Below, one piece after another: positions 1-6,127 of a stretch of 9,401 nt of DNA. A program made the position numbers and the translations under genes. The notes beneath the pieces are model-generated. The model was given only the letters and a program-made list of their open reading frames with translations, ran no database searches and had not been told where the DNA came from. Source of the DNA: Ga0074139 sp046336825 (GTDB taxonomy: Bacteria > Bdellovibrionota > Bdellovibrionia > Bdellovibrionales > Bdellovibrionaceae); assembly GCA_046336825.1 (NCBI GenBank), contig JBKDFX010000076.1, positions 1 to 9,401 on the forward strand, given 5' to 3'. How positions within the stretch are numbered: position 1 is the stretch's first letter; each line of letters opens with the position of its first letter.

Positions 1-1
1 G

Positions 2-970
2 GGAGCAACTCCTGTGGACTTTGCATTCAGTATTCACTCAGATCTGGGAGTTAAGTGTGTAGGCGCTCGAGTCAATGGGAAAATGGTTCCACTCAAGTAC
101 CGAATGCAGAATGGTGATACGATTGAAGTAGTCACCAGTAAGACCCAAGTGCCATCAAAGGATTGGTTAAAATTTGTCGTCACGTCCAAGGCAAAGTCTA
201 AGATTCGGCAATATGTTAAGGAAGAACAGCGAAAACGTTCTTTAATTTTGGGCAAGGATTTGGTTGAAAAAGAGTTTCGAAAATTTGGAGCTGCAGCCGT
301 CAAGCATTTGTCCGGAGAAAAATTCGATCAATTCCTAAGTGATTTTGGTTTGGGCTCAGTTGATGAAATGTACATCAAAGTGGGCTACGGCAAACTTGAA
401 CCCAAGCATTTAACTGAAAGACTTTTGCCCACAGGTTCATTGGCTAAGGATCCCAAGACTGAAAAAGAATCCTTCATGGATCGAGTGGTCAAGGCAGCCA
501 CAAATAAAATTAAAAAATCAAAATCCCTGGTTTCTGTGGATGGCATGGATGATGTACTTGTTCATTTCGCGAAATGCTGTTCGCCCATTCCTGGGGATTC
601 CATTGTGGGATTTATTTCACGGGGTCGAGGTGTCACTGTTCATCGCTCAGATTGTAAAAAAGCATTTGAACTGGATCAGCTCAGGAAAGTGGAAGTGGAG
701 TGGACTCGCAAACAGGCCGACTTGGGACAAGAGAGAAATGTAAAATTAAAGGTGCTTTCTCAGGACGTCACGGGTCTTTTAAAAATGATGTCAGAGGCCT
801 TTGCTGTTCATGGAATTAATATTGAGTCTGCTCAAGTGAGAACCACTAAAGATAAGAAAGCCATTTGTTTTTTCGAGATTTCTGTTCGAGATTCGACACA
901 GCTTTCAGAAGCTATTTTGGGCTTGCAAAAAATCAAAGGAATTTTGGGTGTTGAACGGGTGATGAGTTAA
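2..970 (+). CDS. relA/spoT: RelA/SpoT-family (p)ppGpp synthetase/hydrolase, C-terminal regulatory part (5' end outside window)
   Basis: This is the C-terminal regulatory half of a long Rel/SpoT homologue, the cytoplasmic enzyme that makes and/or degrades the stringent-response alarmone (p)ppGpp. The frame is open from base 2, so the GTG at 14 is an internal valine and not a start. Domains in order: TGS (about bases 2-190, beginning GATPVDFAFSIHSDLG, typical of the family); a helical region (about 190-510); the conserved-cysteine/zinc-finger domain (about 550-660, with the Cys pair in HFAKCCSPIPGD, then VTVHRSDC); and a C-terminal ACT domain (about 730-970). These domains sense uncharged tRNA on the ribosome and control the catalytic half. 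The hydrolase and synthetase domains lie upstream of the window, so synthetase-only and bifunctional enzymes cannot be told apart here. The stop TAA overlaps the stop of the convergent gene by 4 bp. Family assignment is very secure; the exact symbol is not. Confidence 0.95.
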   Translation, partial: GATPVDFAFSIHSDLGVKCVGARVNGKMVPLKYRMQNGDTIEVVTSKTQVPSKDWLKFVVTSKAKSKIRQYVKEEQRKRSLILGKDLVEKEFRKFGAAAVKHLSGEKFDQFLSDFGLGSVDEMYIKVGYGKLEPKHLTERLLPTGSLAKDPKTEKESFMDRVVKAATNKIKKSKSLVSVDGMDDVLVHFAKCCSPIPGDSIVGFISRGRGVTVHRSDCKKAFELDQLRKVEVEWTRKQADLGQERNVKLKVLSQDVTGLLKMMSEAFAVHGINIESAQVRTTKDKKAICFFEISVRDSTQLSEAILGLQKIKGILGVERVMS

Positions 971-1821
971 AACGTCTTACCCCAGCCGGCTCTCAACACG
1001 ATAGAACTGACTCCGGCCTCTTTGTCAGGAATAAATTGATATTCCAGAGCCACAGGAATGAATGAATTTTTTGCCATGAAGTAATCAAAGCCAAAAGTTC
1101 CCATCAATAATGAGTTGAAAAAGAATTTGTTAGTGTCGAGAACTTCACTCTTTTTTGAAGCGTAAAGAAAGATACCACCACCGAGTCCCAGGTACATGCG
1201 AAAGGGTTCAGGTTTAATTTGATAATTGAATGTGCCGTAACCACCGATTTGAGTGAACTGCACAGCACATTCAGTCAGAGGAGCCACTCCACAAGGGCTC
1301 TTGGTGGTTTTAACATCAAACATCTCCACTGTGCCGTGGGCTCTGACCCACCAAGAACTGTTTAAGCTGTAATCATAAAAGCCACCTACGCCAAAATTGG
1401 TGCCTGTCATTTCAAATGAGTAGTCTGTGCTGTTTCGAGTGAGATTGGAAATTTTCATGGTGTTCATCATGAGTGAACCTGTAAGACCCCATCCCCCTTT
1501 TTTTCTAAATCGAGAGTAGTCCGCTTGTTCAGACATAGACTTAGAAGGAGCTTTTTTCGGTGTCGTGAGAGTGTGACCCACTTCAGGCTTTCCTTTGAGA
1601 ATATCAGCAGTGGCTTTGGTGCCTTTGATTTGTCGAATTTGAACAAGCCCCTTACGTTTTCCATTTGCATCCACAGTGATCAGTCGATCTCCCGTGGAAG
1701 CTGTCATTTCGCCCAACTCAAGTAGGACGCGTGTGCCTGAAATTTTACTTACGCTTTGAGCTTTTGCTTGGAGAGTTAAAAATAAAGATAAAAAAATTGA
1801 AACAAGGTAATGGGCTTTCAT
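967..1821 (-). CDS. Predicted outer-membrane beta-barrel protein of unknown function (284 aa)
   Basis: I do not recognise a named family. Residues 1-21 form a classic Sec signal peptide: Lys2, a hydrophobic core, and an AKA|Q cleavage site. Residues about 24-88 are a small, probably all-beta domain with a glycine/valine pattern (GTRVLLELGE, GDRLITV, GKRKGLVQI) that resembles an SH3-like or ribosomal-L2-like fold. A charged Ser/Lys linker follows (about 89-108). Residues about 110-284 alternate polar and aromatic residues with many glycines (GVGGFYDYS, GGYGTFNYQI, MYLGLGGGIFLYA) and end in a terminal Phe, as small outer-membrane barrels do. Cys167 and Cys175 could form a disulfide in a surface loop. 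ATG 1821 directly follows the TAA of the upstream 108-aa gene, with Shine-Dalgarno GAGGGAGA at 1826-1833, so the two genes are very probably coupled. Barrel topology is inferred; no substrate or role can be assigned. Confidence 0.85.
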   Translation of the reverse strand: MKAHYLVSIFLSLFLTLQAKAQSVSKISGTRVLLELGEMTASTGDRLITVDANGKRKGLVQIRQIKGTKATADILKGKPEVGHTLTTPKKAPSKSMSEQADYSRFRKKGGWGLTGSLMMNTMKISNLTRNSTDYSFEMTGTNFGVGGFYDYSLNSSWWVRAHGTVEMFDVKTTKSPCGVAPLTECAVQFTQIGGYGTFNYQIKPEPFRMYLGLGGGIFLYASKKSEVLDTNKFFFNSLLMGTFGFDYFMAKNSFIPVALEYQFIPDKEAGVSSIVLRAGWGKTF

Positions 1822-2148
1822 TTATTCTCCCTCAAGCGACTTCAAGTGAAAATCACGATAGTTATGCCATTCATCTAAATTGGAAAATTGAACTTCACAC
1901 TTGGTAACAAAGCCACTCAGTTTCTCAAAGGTGGTCATAGAGACCGCCTGTGATTTTGAATGGGTTATCCAGACATCCAGATTTAAGGGAGTCGGTACAG
2001 ATTCTGAGCCGATTTGGTTCCAAGCGGATTCAACCCAGTAATGAAGAGGCGATATATCCGTACATTGAACTGAACTCTTAATCTGGTTGGATAAACCGAT
2101 GAGAGGCGAAATGAAAATGAGAGTGGCAAAAAAGATTTGTTGAATCAC
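1822..2148 (-). CDS. Small predicted exported protein of unknown function (108 aa)
   Basis: I do not recognise the family. The N-terminus is a hydrophobic stretch (residues about 4-20) consistent with a Sec signal peptide cut near residue 20. It leaves a mature protein of about 88 residues with two cysteines (Cys29 and Cys84) that could form a disulfide in the periplasm. The start is GTG at 2148. It is the only plausible start, because an in-frame TAG lies 12 bases upstream and no in-frame ATG occurs before codon 71. The Shine-Dalgarno is weak and close (AAAAGG, 3 nt before GTG). The gene begins only 18 bp after the ssb terminator and its stop codon abuts the ATG of the 284-aa barrel gene, so it is the first gene of a two-gene exported-protein unit. 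Its small size and unusual start lower confidence slightly, but the signal peptide and tight coupling support a real gene. Confidence 0.75.
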   Translation of the reverse strand: MIQQIFFATLIFISPLIGLSNQIKSSVQCTDISPLHYWVESAWNQIGSESVPTPLNLDVWITHSKSQAVSMTTFEKLSGFVTKCEVQFSNLDEWHNYRDFHLKSLEGE

Positions 2149-2166
2149 TTGCCTTTTAGTCTATGC

Positions 2167-2194
2167 AAAAGCCCTCAGATTCCCAAGGGCTTTT
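2167..2194 (-). terminator. Intrinsic terminator downstream of ssb
   Basis: A perfect 9-bp inverted repeat (AAAAGCCCT at 2167-2175, AGGGCTTTT at 2186-2194) encloses a 10-nt loop. On the minus strand it begins 17 bp after the ssb stop and its second arm ends in TTTT, giving a G+C-containing stem followed by a short U-run. The stem is symmetric in A and T runs, so it could also act on the + strand, though no + strand gene needs it here. Confidence 0.8.
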
Positions 2195-2211
2195 GAAGCT
2201 TGAGCTGGTCT

Positions 2212-2652
2212 TTAGAAGGGAATGTCGTCTGAGCTCTGATCGAAACTAGGTTCAGGTCCGAAATCTTGAAAATCATTCTCTGAAGAGCCAGAGGATTGAG
2301 TGTTTTGTGTTCTTTCACCTGATGAACCAAGAAATTGCACAGTATTGGCTACAATTTCGGTGGCGTAACGTTTTTGACCTTGTTGGTCCTCCCAAGATCT
2401 TGTTTGCAGTCGGCCTTCAACATAAACCTGTCGACCTTTAGCTAAATGTTTACCGCAAATTTCTGCCAGTTTTCCCCAAACGGTGATTCGATGCCATTCT
2501 GTTTTTTCTTGTTTTTGCCCGGACTGTTTATCCGTCCAAGATTCACTGGTGGCCACATTCAGACGAGTGACAGTGGAGCCTGAGCCGATTTGTTTCATCT
2601 CGGGGTCTGCACCCAAGCGACCTACGATAATAACCTTATTTATTCCTGACAT
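2212..2652 (-). CDS. ssb: Single-stranded DNA-binding protein SSB
   Basis: SSB coats single-stranded DNA during replication, recombination and repair and recruits partner proteins through its C-terminal tip. The protein is 146 aa, a usual size for a homotetrameric bacterial SSB. Residues about 1-110 form the OB-fold, opening MSGINKVIIVGRLGADPEM, with conserved aromatics such as Trp39 and Trp59 and the motif TEWHRITVWGKLAE. Residues about 111-138 are a Ser/Gln/Asn-rich disordered linker, and the protein ends in the acidic tip SSDDIPF, the canonical partner-binding motif. ATG 2652 is preceded by Shine-Dalgarno GGAGGG. The gene lies 135 bp downstream of gspN with its own candidate promoter and ends at an intrinsic terminator, so it looks like an independent transcription unit that merely follows the T2SS operon. 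Confidence 0.98.
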   Translation of the reverse strand: MSGINKVIIVGRLGADPEMKQIGSGSTVTRLNVATSESWTDKQSGQKQEKTEWHRITVWGKLAEICGKHLAKGRQVYVEGRLQTRSWEDQQGQKRYATEIVANTVQFLGSSGERTQNTQSSGSSENDFQDFGPEPSFDQSSDDIPF

Positions 2653-2673
2653 ATTCCCTCCGTTGATTTTGGT

Positions 2674-2701
2674 ATTTTTGTTGTTGACCCACTAATGTCA
2701 A
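2674..2701 (-). promoter_or_regulatory. Candidate sigma-70-type promoter for ssb
   Basis: On the minus strand a consensus -35 box TTGACA (2701-2696) is followed after 16 bp by AAAAAT (2679-2674), a 4-of-6 match to the -10 consensus. The predicted start near 2667 would give a leader of about 14 nt containing the GGAGGG ribosome site. The -35 box is also the first arm of a short inverted repeat, TTGAC and GTCAA at 2684-2701 with an 8-bp spacer. The -10 box is weak, so this is a candidate only. Confidence 0.45.
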
Positions 2702-2763
2702 TCAAAGAACGACGGACTTCAAAGGGGAGGCCACTTTTAGGGAATGCATGCTTATATTTAAGG

Positions 2764-2795
2764 CAAAAATTAAGTGCGTAATGCGGATTAGCGCA
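2764..2795 (-). terminator. Possible terminator at the end of the gsp operon
   Basis: On the minus strand, TGCG(C)TAAT, a CCGC loop and ATTACGCA form an 8-bp stem with one bulged base (arms 2787-2795 and 2775-2782). CTTAATTTTTG follows (2764-2774). The hairpin overlaps the gspN stop codon at 2788-2790. The stem is rather AT-rich and the T-run starts a few bases late, so it is weaker than the ssb terminator. Its position just before the ssb promoter supports the call. Confidence 0.4.
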
Positions 2796-3744
2796 ATGCG
2801 GTAATGGTGGGAGGGAGCTGAAGGTTGGAGCCTGAAATCTTGAAATTGTACTGACCAGGCACTTGAGTTTTATAACCAGAAATAAAAATTAAAAACAACG
2901 AGGCCCTTTTTTCAAAATCAGGGGAGATGTTCAAACGAACATCAAAACTGTAAGCGCCAAATCGGGGAATGATCATCTCGCGCTTTTGAAAATCGTCTCT
3001 GATGTTATCGATATTGAGTTGAATCTGTCCTTTGATGGATCCATTGATGTCATCTCCACTTTGACCCAACTGAAGGGATTCCACCACAAGACTTGAGTTT
3101 TCAAGTCGCCCCTTCCCATCTAGCTTTCTGAGTTTCAATTCTGGTAAATTAATAGATCCCAAGTTGCCTAAATTGACATTGGAGTTGGGAATTTTAAAGT
3201 TTTTTACATTAAAAGAGAAATCAGAATTGGGCTGATCTTTGAAAGTGGGATCAGCTAAAGCGCTTAATTCGCTGGAGAGATTTCCTTGAAGTTCTAGGGG
3301 AAGTATCGCCCACTTTTTGGCTTCATCCAGTCTCAAGTTTTCCATTTTTAAATTCAGCTGATATCGTTCATTGCCTTGTTCACTTTTAGGTCCTGAGCCT
3401 AATTTGACCTGAACTTGGCCATTGAGAAAACCTGAAGCTTCAACGGAGCCAAAGGGTTTTTTATTGAGAGCACCAAAAACAGAGGGCTGAAGCACCAATT
3501 CAGCCAATTTCAACTGCAGGCCTGTGGTCGTGTCCAAGGAAACCTGTTGCAATTGAACACCCACAGGGAAAAGAGAGAGACTCAAATTTTGAAATTGTAA
3601 AAAAACACGATTTTGTGTGGCCTTGGAAACTTGATCACTCACCAATTGAGACAAATCGTTGAAGGGAAAAAACAGGAATAAAAAAAACACGGTGAAAGAA
3701 AGAAAGACAGCAAAAGACTTGAGAAGAACTTTCAAGACTTTCAC
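2788..3744 (-). CDS. gspN: Type II secretion system protein GspN (long, AsmA-like form)
   Basis: This 318-aa protein closes the gsp operon. It has a single N-terminal membrane anchor (about residues 9-27, rich in Phe and Leu, followed by FPFNDLS). A long periplasmic domain follows, made of repeated beta-strand patterns (LSLSLFPVGVQLQQVSL, GSVEASGFLNGQVQVKL, GSINLPELKLRKLDGKGRLE, GDDINGSIKGQIQLNI), as in AsmA-like or bridge-type proteins. It matches the longer GspN type that I recall from delta-proteobacteria and Leptospira rather than the classical enterobacterial GspN, and no precise role is established for it. The start is GTG 3744, inside the GTGA that overlaps the gspM stop by 4 bp. AGGA seven nt upstream of it serves as ribosome site. 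Naming rests on the AsmA-like pattern plus position directly after gspL and gspM. Confidence 0.85.
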   Translation of the reverse strand: MKVLKVLLKSFAVFLSFTVFFLFLFFPFNDLSQLVSDQVSKATQNRVFLQFQNLSLSLFPVGVQLQQVSLDTTTGLQLKLAELVLQPSVFGALNKKPFGSVEASGFLNGQVQVKLGSGPKSEQGNERYQLNLKMENLRLDEAKKWAILPLELQGNLSSELSALADPTFKDQPNSDFSFNVKNFKIPNSNVNLGNLGSINLPELKLRKLDGKGRLENSSLVVESLQLGQSGDDINGSIKGQIQLNIDNIRDDFQKREMIIPRFGAYSFDVRLNISPDFEKRASLFLIFISGYKTQVPGQYNFKISGSNLQLPPTITALR

Positions 3745-4409
3745 TGTCTTTTCCTACCTTTGCTCTCAGCTGCAGGTTCAGGCTCCAAATTGATTTGTGG
3801 GATTTTTACGACAACAAAATCAAGAAGTGCATCAAGGTAGCGCGGATCACTCACATTTGAATCCACTTTGAAATTGATCAGTTTGACTCCCATGTGCAGC
3901 CGCTGAACTTCGGAAACAATATCAACGAGCTGTCGTAAATTTATTTTTTTAAGCGGAACCTTAATAGATCCTTCTTGGCGATTTTTTGGAATGATGGCAT
4001 CTGAAGTGGCCATATCAATTTGAAGAGGGCCCATTTGGTCCGCACTGAGCTGAAACTGCTGCAATCGCATTTCGATATCTGTTTTAATTTGCCCAACGGG
4101 AGGAGCGGGAATAAAAACAACTCCCTCTGCGGACTCTTTAACAACTTGGTGAAGCTCGTTAATCAGATCCCGCTGAGATTGAAATTGAATCAGCGATTCA
4201 GAAGATCTTGACCAATTGTCAAAGGGAAATGAAAAAACAAAAAAAACTCCCATAGCACATAAGAAAACAAGAACTAGTCTTTGAAGATGCTGAGGGAGAT
4301 CATCATATTTTTCTTTAATTTTTTGATAAAGAGCTGAGTCCTGAAGTTTGTGTAACAGCTCCTGGGACTGCTGGGATAATTTTTCTGCTAATTCTTGTAA
4401 AGCTGACAT
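3741..4409 (-). CDS. gspM: Type II secretion inner-membrane platform protein GspM (PilO-like)
   Basis: GspM is a bitopic inner-membrane protein that partners GspL in the T2SS assembly platform. The 222 residues begin with a 43-residue Gln/Lys/Leu-rich cytoplasmic segment that is probably helical. One membrane span follows (about 44-62, LVLVFLCAMGVFFVFSF), then a periplasmic helical region (about 65-110) and a PilO/GspM-like ferredoxin-type domain (about 145-205: SIKVPLKKINLRQLVDIVSEV, then VKLINFKV, then DALLDFVVVKI). The end is a basic tail, KGRKRQ. The family is poorly conserved in sequence, so the call relies on topology, the PilO-like pattern and position between gspL and gspN. ATG 4409 shares one base with the gspL stop (TGATG), with GGGGGAAAA just upstream, which implies coupled translation. 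The cytoplasmic N-terminus is longer than I expect for classical GspM. Confidence 0.9.
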   Translation of the reverse strand: MSALQELAEKLSQQSQELLHKLQDSALYQKIKEKYDDLPQHLQRLVLVFLCAMGVFFVFSFPFDNWSRSSESLIQFQSQRDLINELHQVVKESAEGVVFIPAPPVGQIKTDIEMRLQQFQLSADQMGPLQIDMATSDAIIPKNRQEGSIKVPLKKINLRQLVDIVSEVQRLHMGVKLINFKVDSNVSDPRYLDALLDFVVVKIPQINLEPEPAAESKGRKRQ

Positions 4410-6070
4410 CAGTTTTTCCCCCTGGTGCGATCCACCATAAAGGACAGGGCAAAAACGAGACGATCCCTGGGGCCTATAATACTGGCTCTTTGACTTTGAA
4501 CTTTGCCGTCAGCAGCTAGGGACTTCAGACTTTGTTGGAGCTGATTTAACTCCGTTTGATTGCCCACAAAGCCTTCAATCCAAACGCGCTTGTCCTCGAC
4601 ATAAAAGCGCCTGATGTCGAGTTTGATTTGCTGAGACGAAGGAGTGATTTCACTGAATTTTTTGAGGATGTTAAAAGCCGTTTCCGTTTGCATGAGCTTT
4701 TCAACACCCTTCATTTCGGTGGAAATTTGCTTTTTTTGTTTTATAAATTTTTGCACACCACGTTCATTGGCTGAGCGACTACTGAGCCCGGCCATTGCTG
4801 TAGCTCTATCCCGAAGGGCCTTTTGTGCCACCTCTGAAAGCCCTTCCCCGTAGGTGGCTCTCCAGCTGGACCAAATAAAGAGGGCTATTAAAGAAGCCAA
4901 TCCAAATTGAAGGGCTCGCTTGTGTAGTTTTAAAAAATCAACAAGAGGAGAGTCGTTTTTGGCAAAATCTCCTTTTAATAAATTGGTGGCAGGATTACGT
5001 GGTTTTTTTAAACTTTCCAGGGCTAAACCCAAGGCCACCAAAAGTCCTAGCTCTTGAGATTCGTTTTTTTCCACAGAGAGGGGGGCAAATCTTTCCCAAA
5101 GTCGAACCCGATTAGTGGGGATTTCTAAGCACTGAGTGAGAAAGGGACTCAGTCCCTGTATTTGGCTGACTGCACCCGAAACAAGAATGGAATCCACATC
5201 TGCATGCAGTTCACTTTTGATTTCTAAAATGGTGAGCTGCAGATCCCGAACCATTTCTTTAACCGAATTGGAAATGGTGTCAGAAAAAACTTTGGCTTCA
5301 AAACTGGCCTGTTGTTTTGAGCTCAAAATAAAAGCTTTTGTTTCCATTTCTCTTTGGGCATCTGCAAGTGGCAATTGATACTTAAGAGCGATGGCATCCG
5401 AGACATTTCGGCCACCCCAAAAAAGTGAGCGAGAGGCCACCTGTCTTTTATTTTCAAAAGCACAGATGAGTGTCTGTGTGTGGCCAATATGTAAAAGGAG
5501 CTCGAGGGTTCTTTTGGGACCTTCACCCTCGGTCAGTTCGAGGGTGGAGGGTTCTACAGGAATAGGGCTGTCGTGATTTTCAACAAGATTGGCGAGGGCA
5601 AGACCTTCAGGACATAGAATTCGAATTTCAATTCCCACATCTTTAAAAAAGGTCACTATTTTTTCAACGGTGCTGGCTAAAGTGGCACAGGCTAATATTT
5701 CAGCTTCATTGCCACGATGGCGCACAGACTTGAAATCAAGGAAAGCACTTTCCGGGGCGAAGGGAAGATCGTCCTCCAGCTCAAAAGGTAAAGTCTTCGC
5801 AATTTTCATTTTTTCGGTGTAGGGAAAAACTTTGTGTCGAATAGTAACAAGATTTTGTTTAAGACCAACAACATAGTGTGTTTCTGCTGGATTTTGACTG
5901 GCCACCAGTGTTCTCAAATATTCAATGACTTCAAGATCCACATCCGTTTGATTGGGTTTGGGCTTGATAGGATGGGATTTCGAACTGATAATTTGATAGC
6001 CGCGAGACTGCACCAGCAGCTCGACCACGTGGACAGAATGTGTACCGATATCGATTCCAACAACTTTCAC
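4409..6070 (-). CDS. gspL: Type II secretion assembly-platform protein GspL (PilM-like and PilN-like fused)
   Basis: GspL connects the cytoplasmic GspE ATPase to the inner-membrane platform. The first ~345 of 553 residues form an actin-like (PilM/ASKHA) domain. It has the phosphate-1-type motif VVGIDIGTHSVHVVEL (3-18), a second glycine strand LLLHIGHTQTLICAFE (191-206), and the adenosine-type motif ILVSGAVSQIQGLSPF (295-310). After a linker, one membrane span (about 386-402, GLASLIALFIWSSW) leads to a coiled stretch (about 405-470) and a PilN-like periplasmic domain (about 480-550). The protein is longer than the roughly 400 residues usual in Gammaproteobacteria, mainly through a fuller PilM-like domain and linkers. 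The start is GTG 6070; TGA lies two codons upstream, so no earlier start exists. I see no Shine-Dalgarno sequence, which is unusual in this operon, and a strong hairpin precedes the gene. The ATPase partner gspE is not in the window. Confidence 0.93.
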   Translation of the reverse strand: MKVVGIDIGTHSVHVVELLVQSRGYQIISSKSHPIKPKPNQTDVDLEVIEYLRTLVASQNPAETHYVVGLKQNLVTIRHKVFPYTEKMKIAKTLPFELEDDLPFAPESAFLDFKSVRHRGNEAEILACATLASTVEKIVTFFKDVGIEIRILCPEGLALANLVENHDSPIPVEPSTLELTEGEGPKRTLELLLHIGHTQTLICAFENKRQVASRSLFWGGRNVSDAIALKYQLPLADAQREMETKAFILSSKQQASFEAKVFSDTISNSVKEMVRDLQLTILEIKSELHADVDSILVSGAVSQIQGLSPFLTQCLEIPTNRVRLWERFAPLSVEKNESQELGLLVALGLALESLKKPRNPATNLLKGDFAKNDSPLVDFLKLHKRALQFGLASLIALFIWSSWRATYGEGLSEVAQKALRDRATAMAGLSSRSANERGVQKFIKQKKQISTEMKGVEKLMQTETAFNILKKFSEITPSSQQIKLDIRRFYVEDKRVWIEGFVGNQTELNQLQQSLKSLAADGKVQSQRASIIGPRDRLVFALSFMVDRTRGKN

Positions 6071-6091
6071 ACATCAAGTGTAACTTGGGCT

Positions 6092-6127
6092 GGTCTTTGA
6101 GTCAGTGGAGCTGATTCAAACTAGACC
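6092..6127 (-). other. Intercistronic hairpin between gspK and gspL
   Basis: The mRNA reads GGUC-(UAG)-UUUGA-A-UCAG, loop CUCCA, then CUGA-C-UCAAA-GACC: 4+5+4 = 13 base pairs with a 3-nt bulge and one A/C mismatch. The first stem base directly follows the gspK TAA (6130-6128), and the second arm ends 21 nt before the gspL GTG. No U-run follows, so it is not a standard intrinsic terminator. A role in mRNA processing, 3'-end protection of the pseudopilin message, or limiting gspL translation is inference. Confidence 0.6.

Noticed and set aside
14..970. GTG at 14 as the true start of a short Rel-like regulator
   Set aside because: The frame is open upstream to the window edge and encodes GATP, the conserved beginning of the TGS domain, so the gene is simply cut by the window.
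1492..1504. C5T7 tract (A7G5 in the coding strand) in the barrel gene as a phase-variation switch
   Set aside because: Runs of 7-8 A or T also occur in gspM (3944-3950) and gspH (8813-8820). Tracts this short are ordinary in AT-leaning DNA, and slippage would only truncate the protein.
1467..1670. Minus-strand open frame of about 67 codons inside the barrel gene
   Set aside because: It is an alternative frame of a well-supported coding gene, with no ribosome site or recognisable protein pattern.
2653..2787. LexA-type SOS box upstream of ssb
   Set aside because: I looked for TTACnnnGTAA and CTGT-type boxes. TTAAGTGCGTAA at 2770-2781 is only a near miss with wrong arm symmetry, so no SOS control can be claimed.
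5834..6100. Plus-strand open frame of 88 codons opposite gspL, and similar ones such as 5136-5378 and 8238-8423
   Set aside because: They are antisense to strongly supported gsp genes, have no Shine-Dalgarno or family pattern, and look like by-products of codon use.
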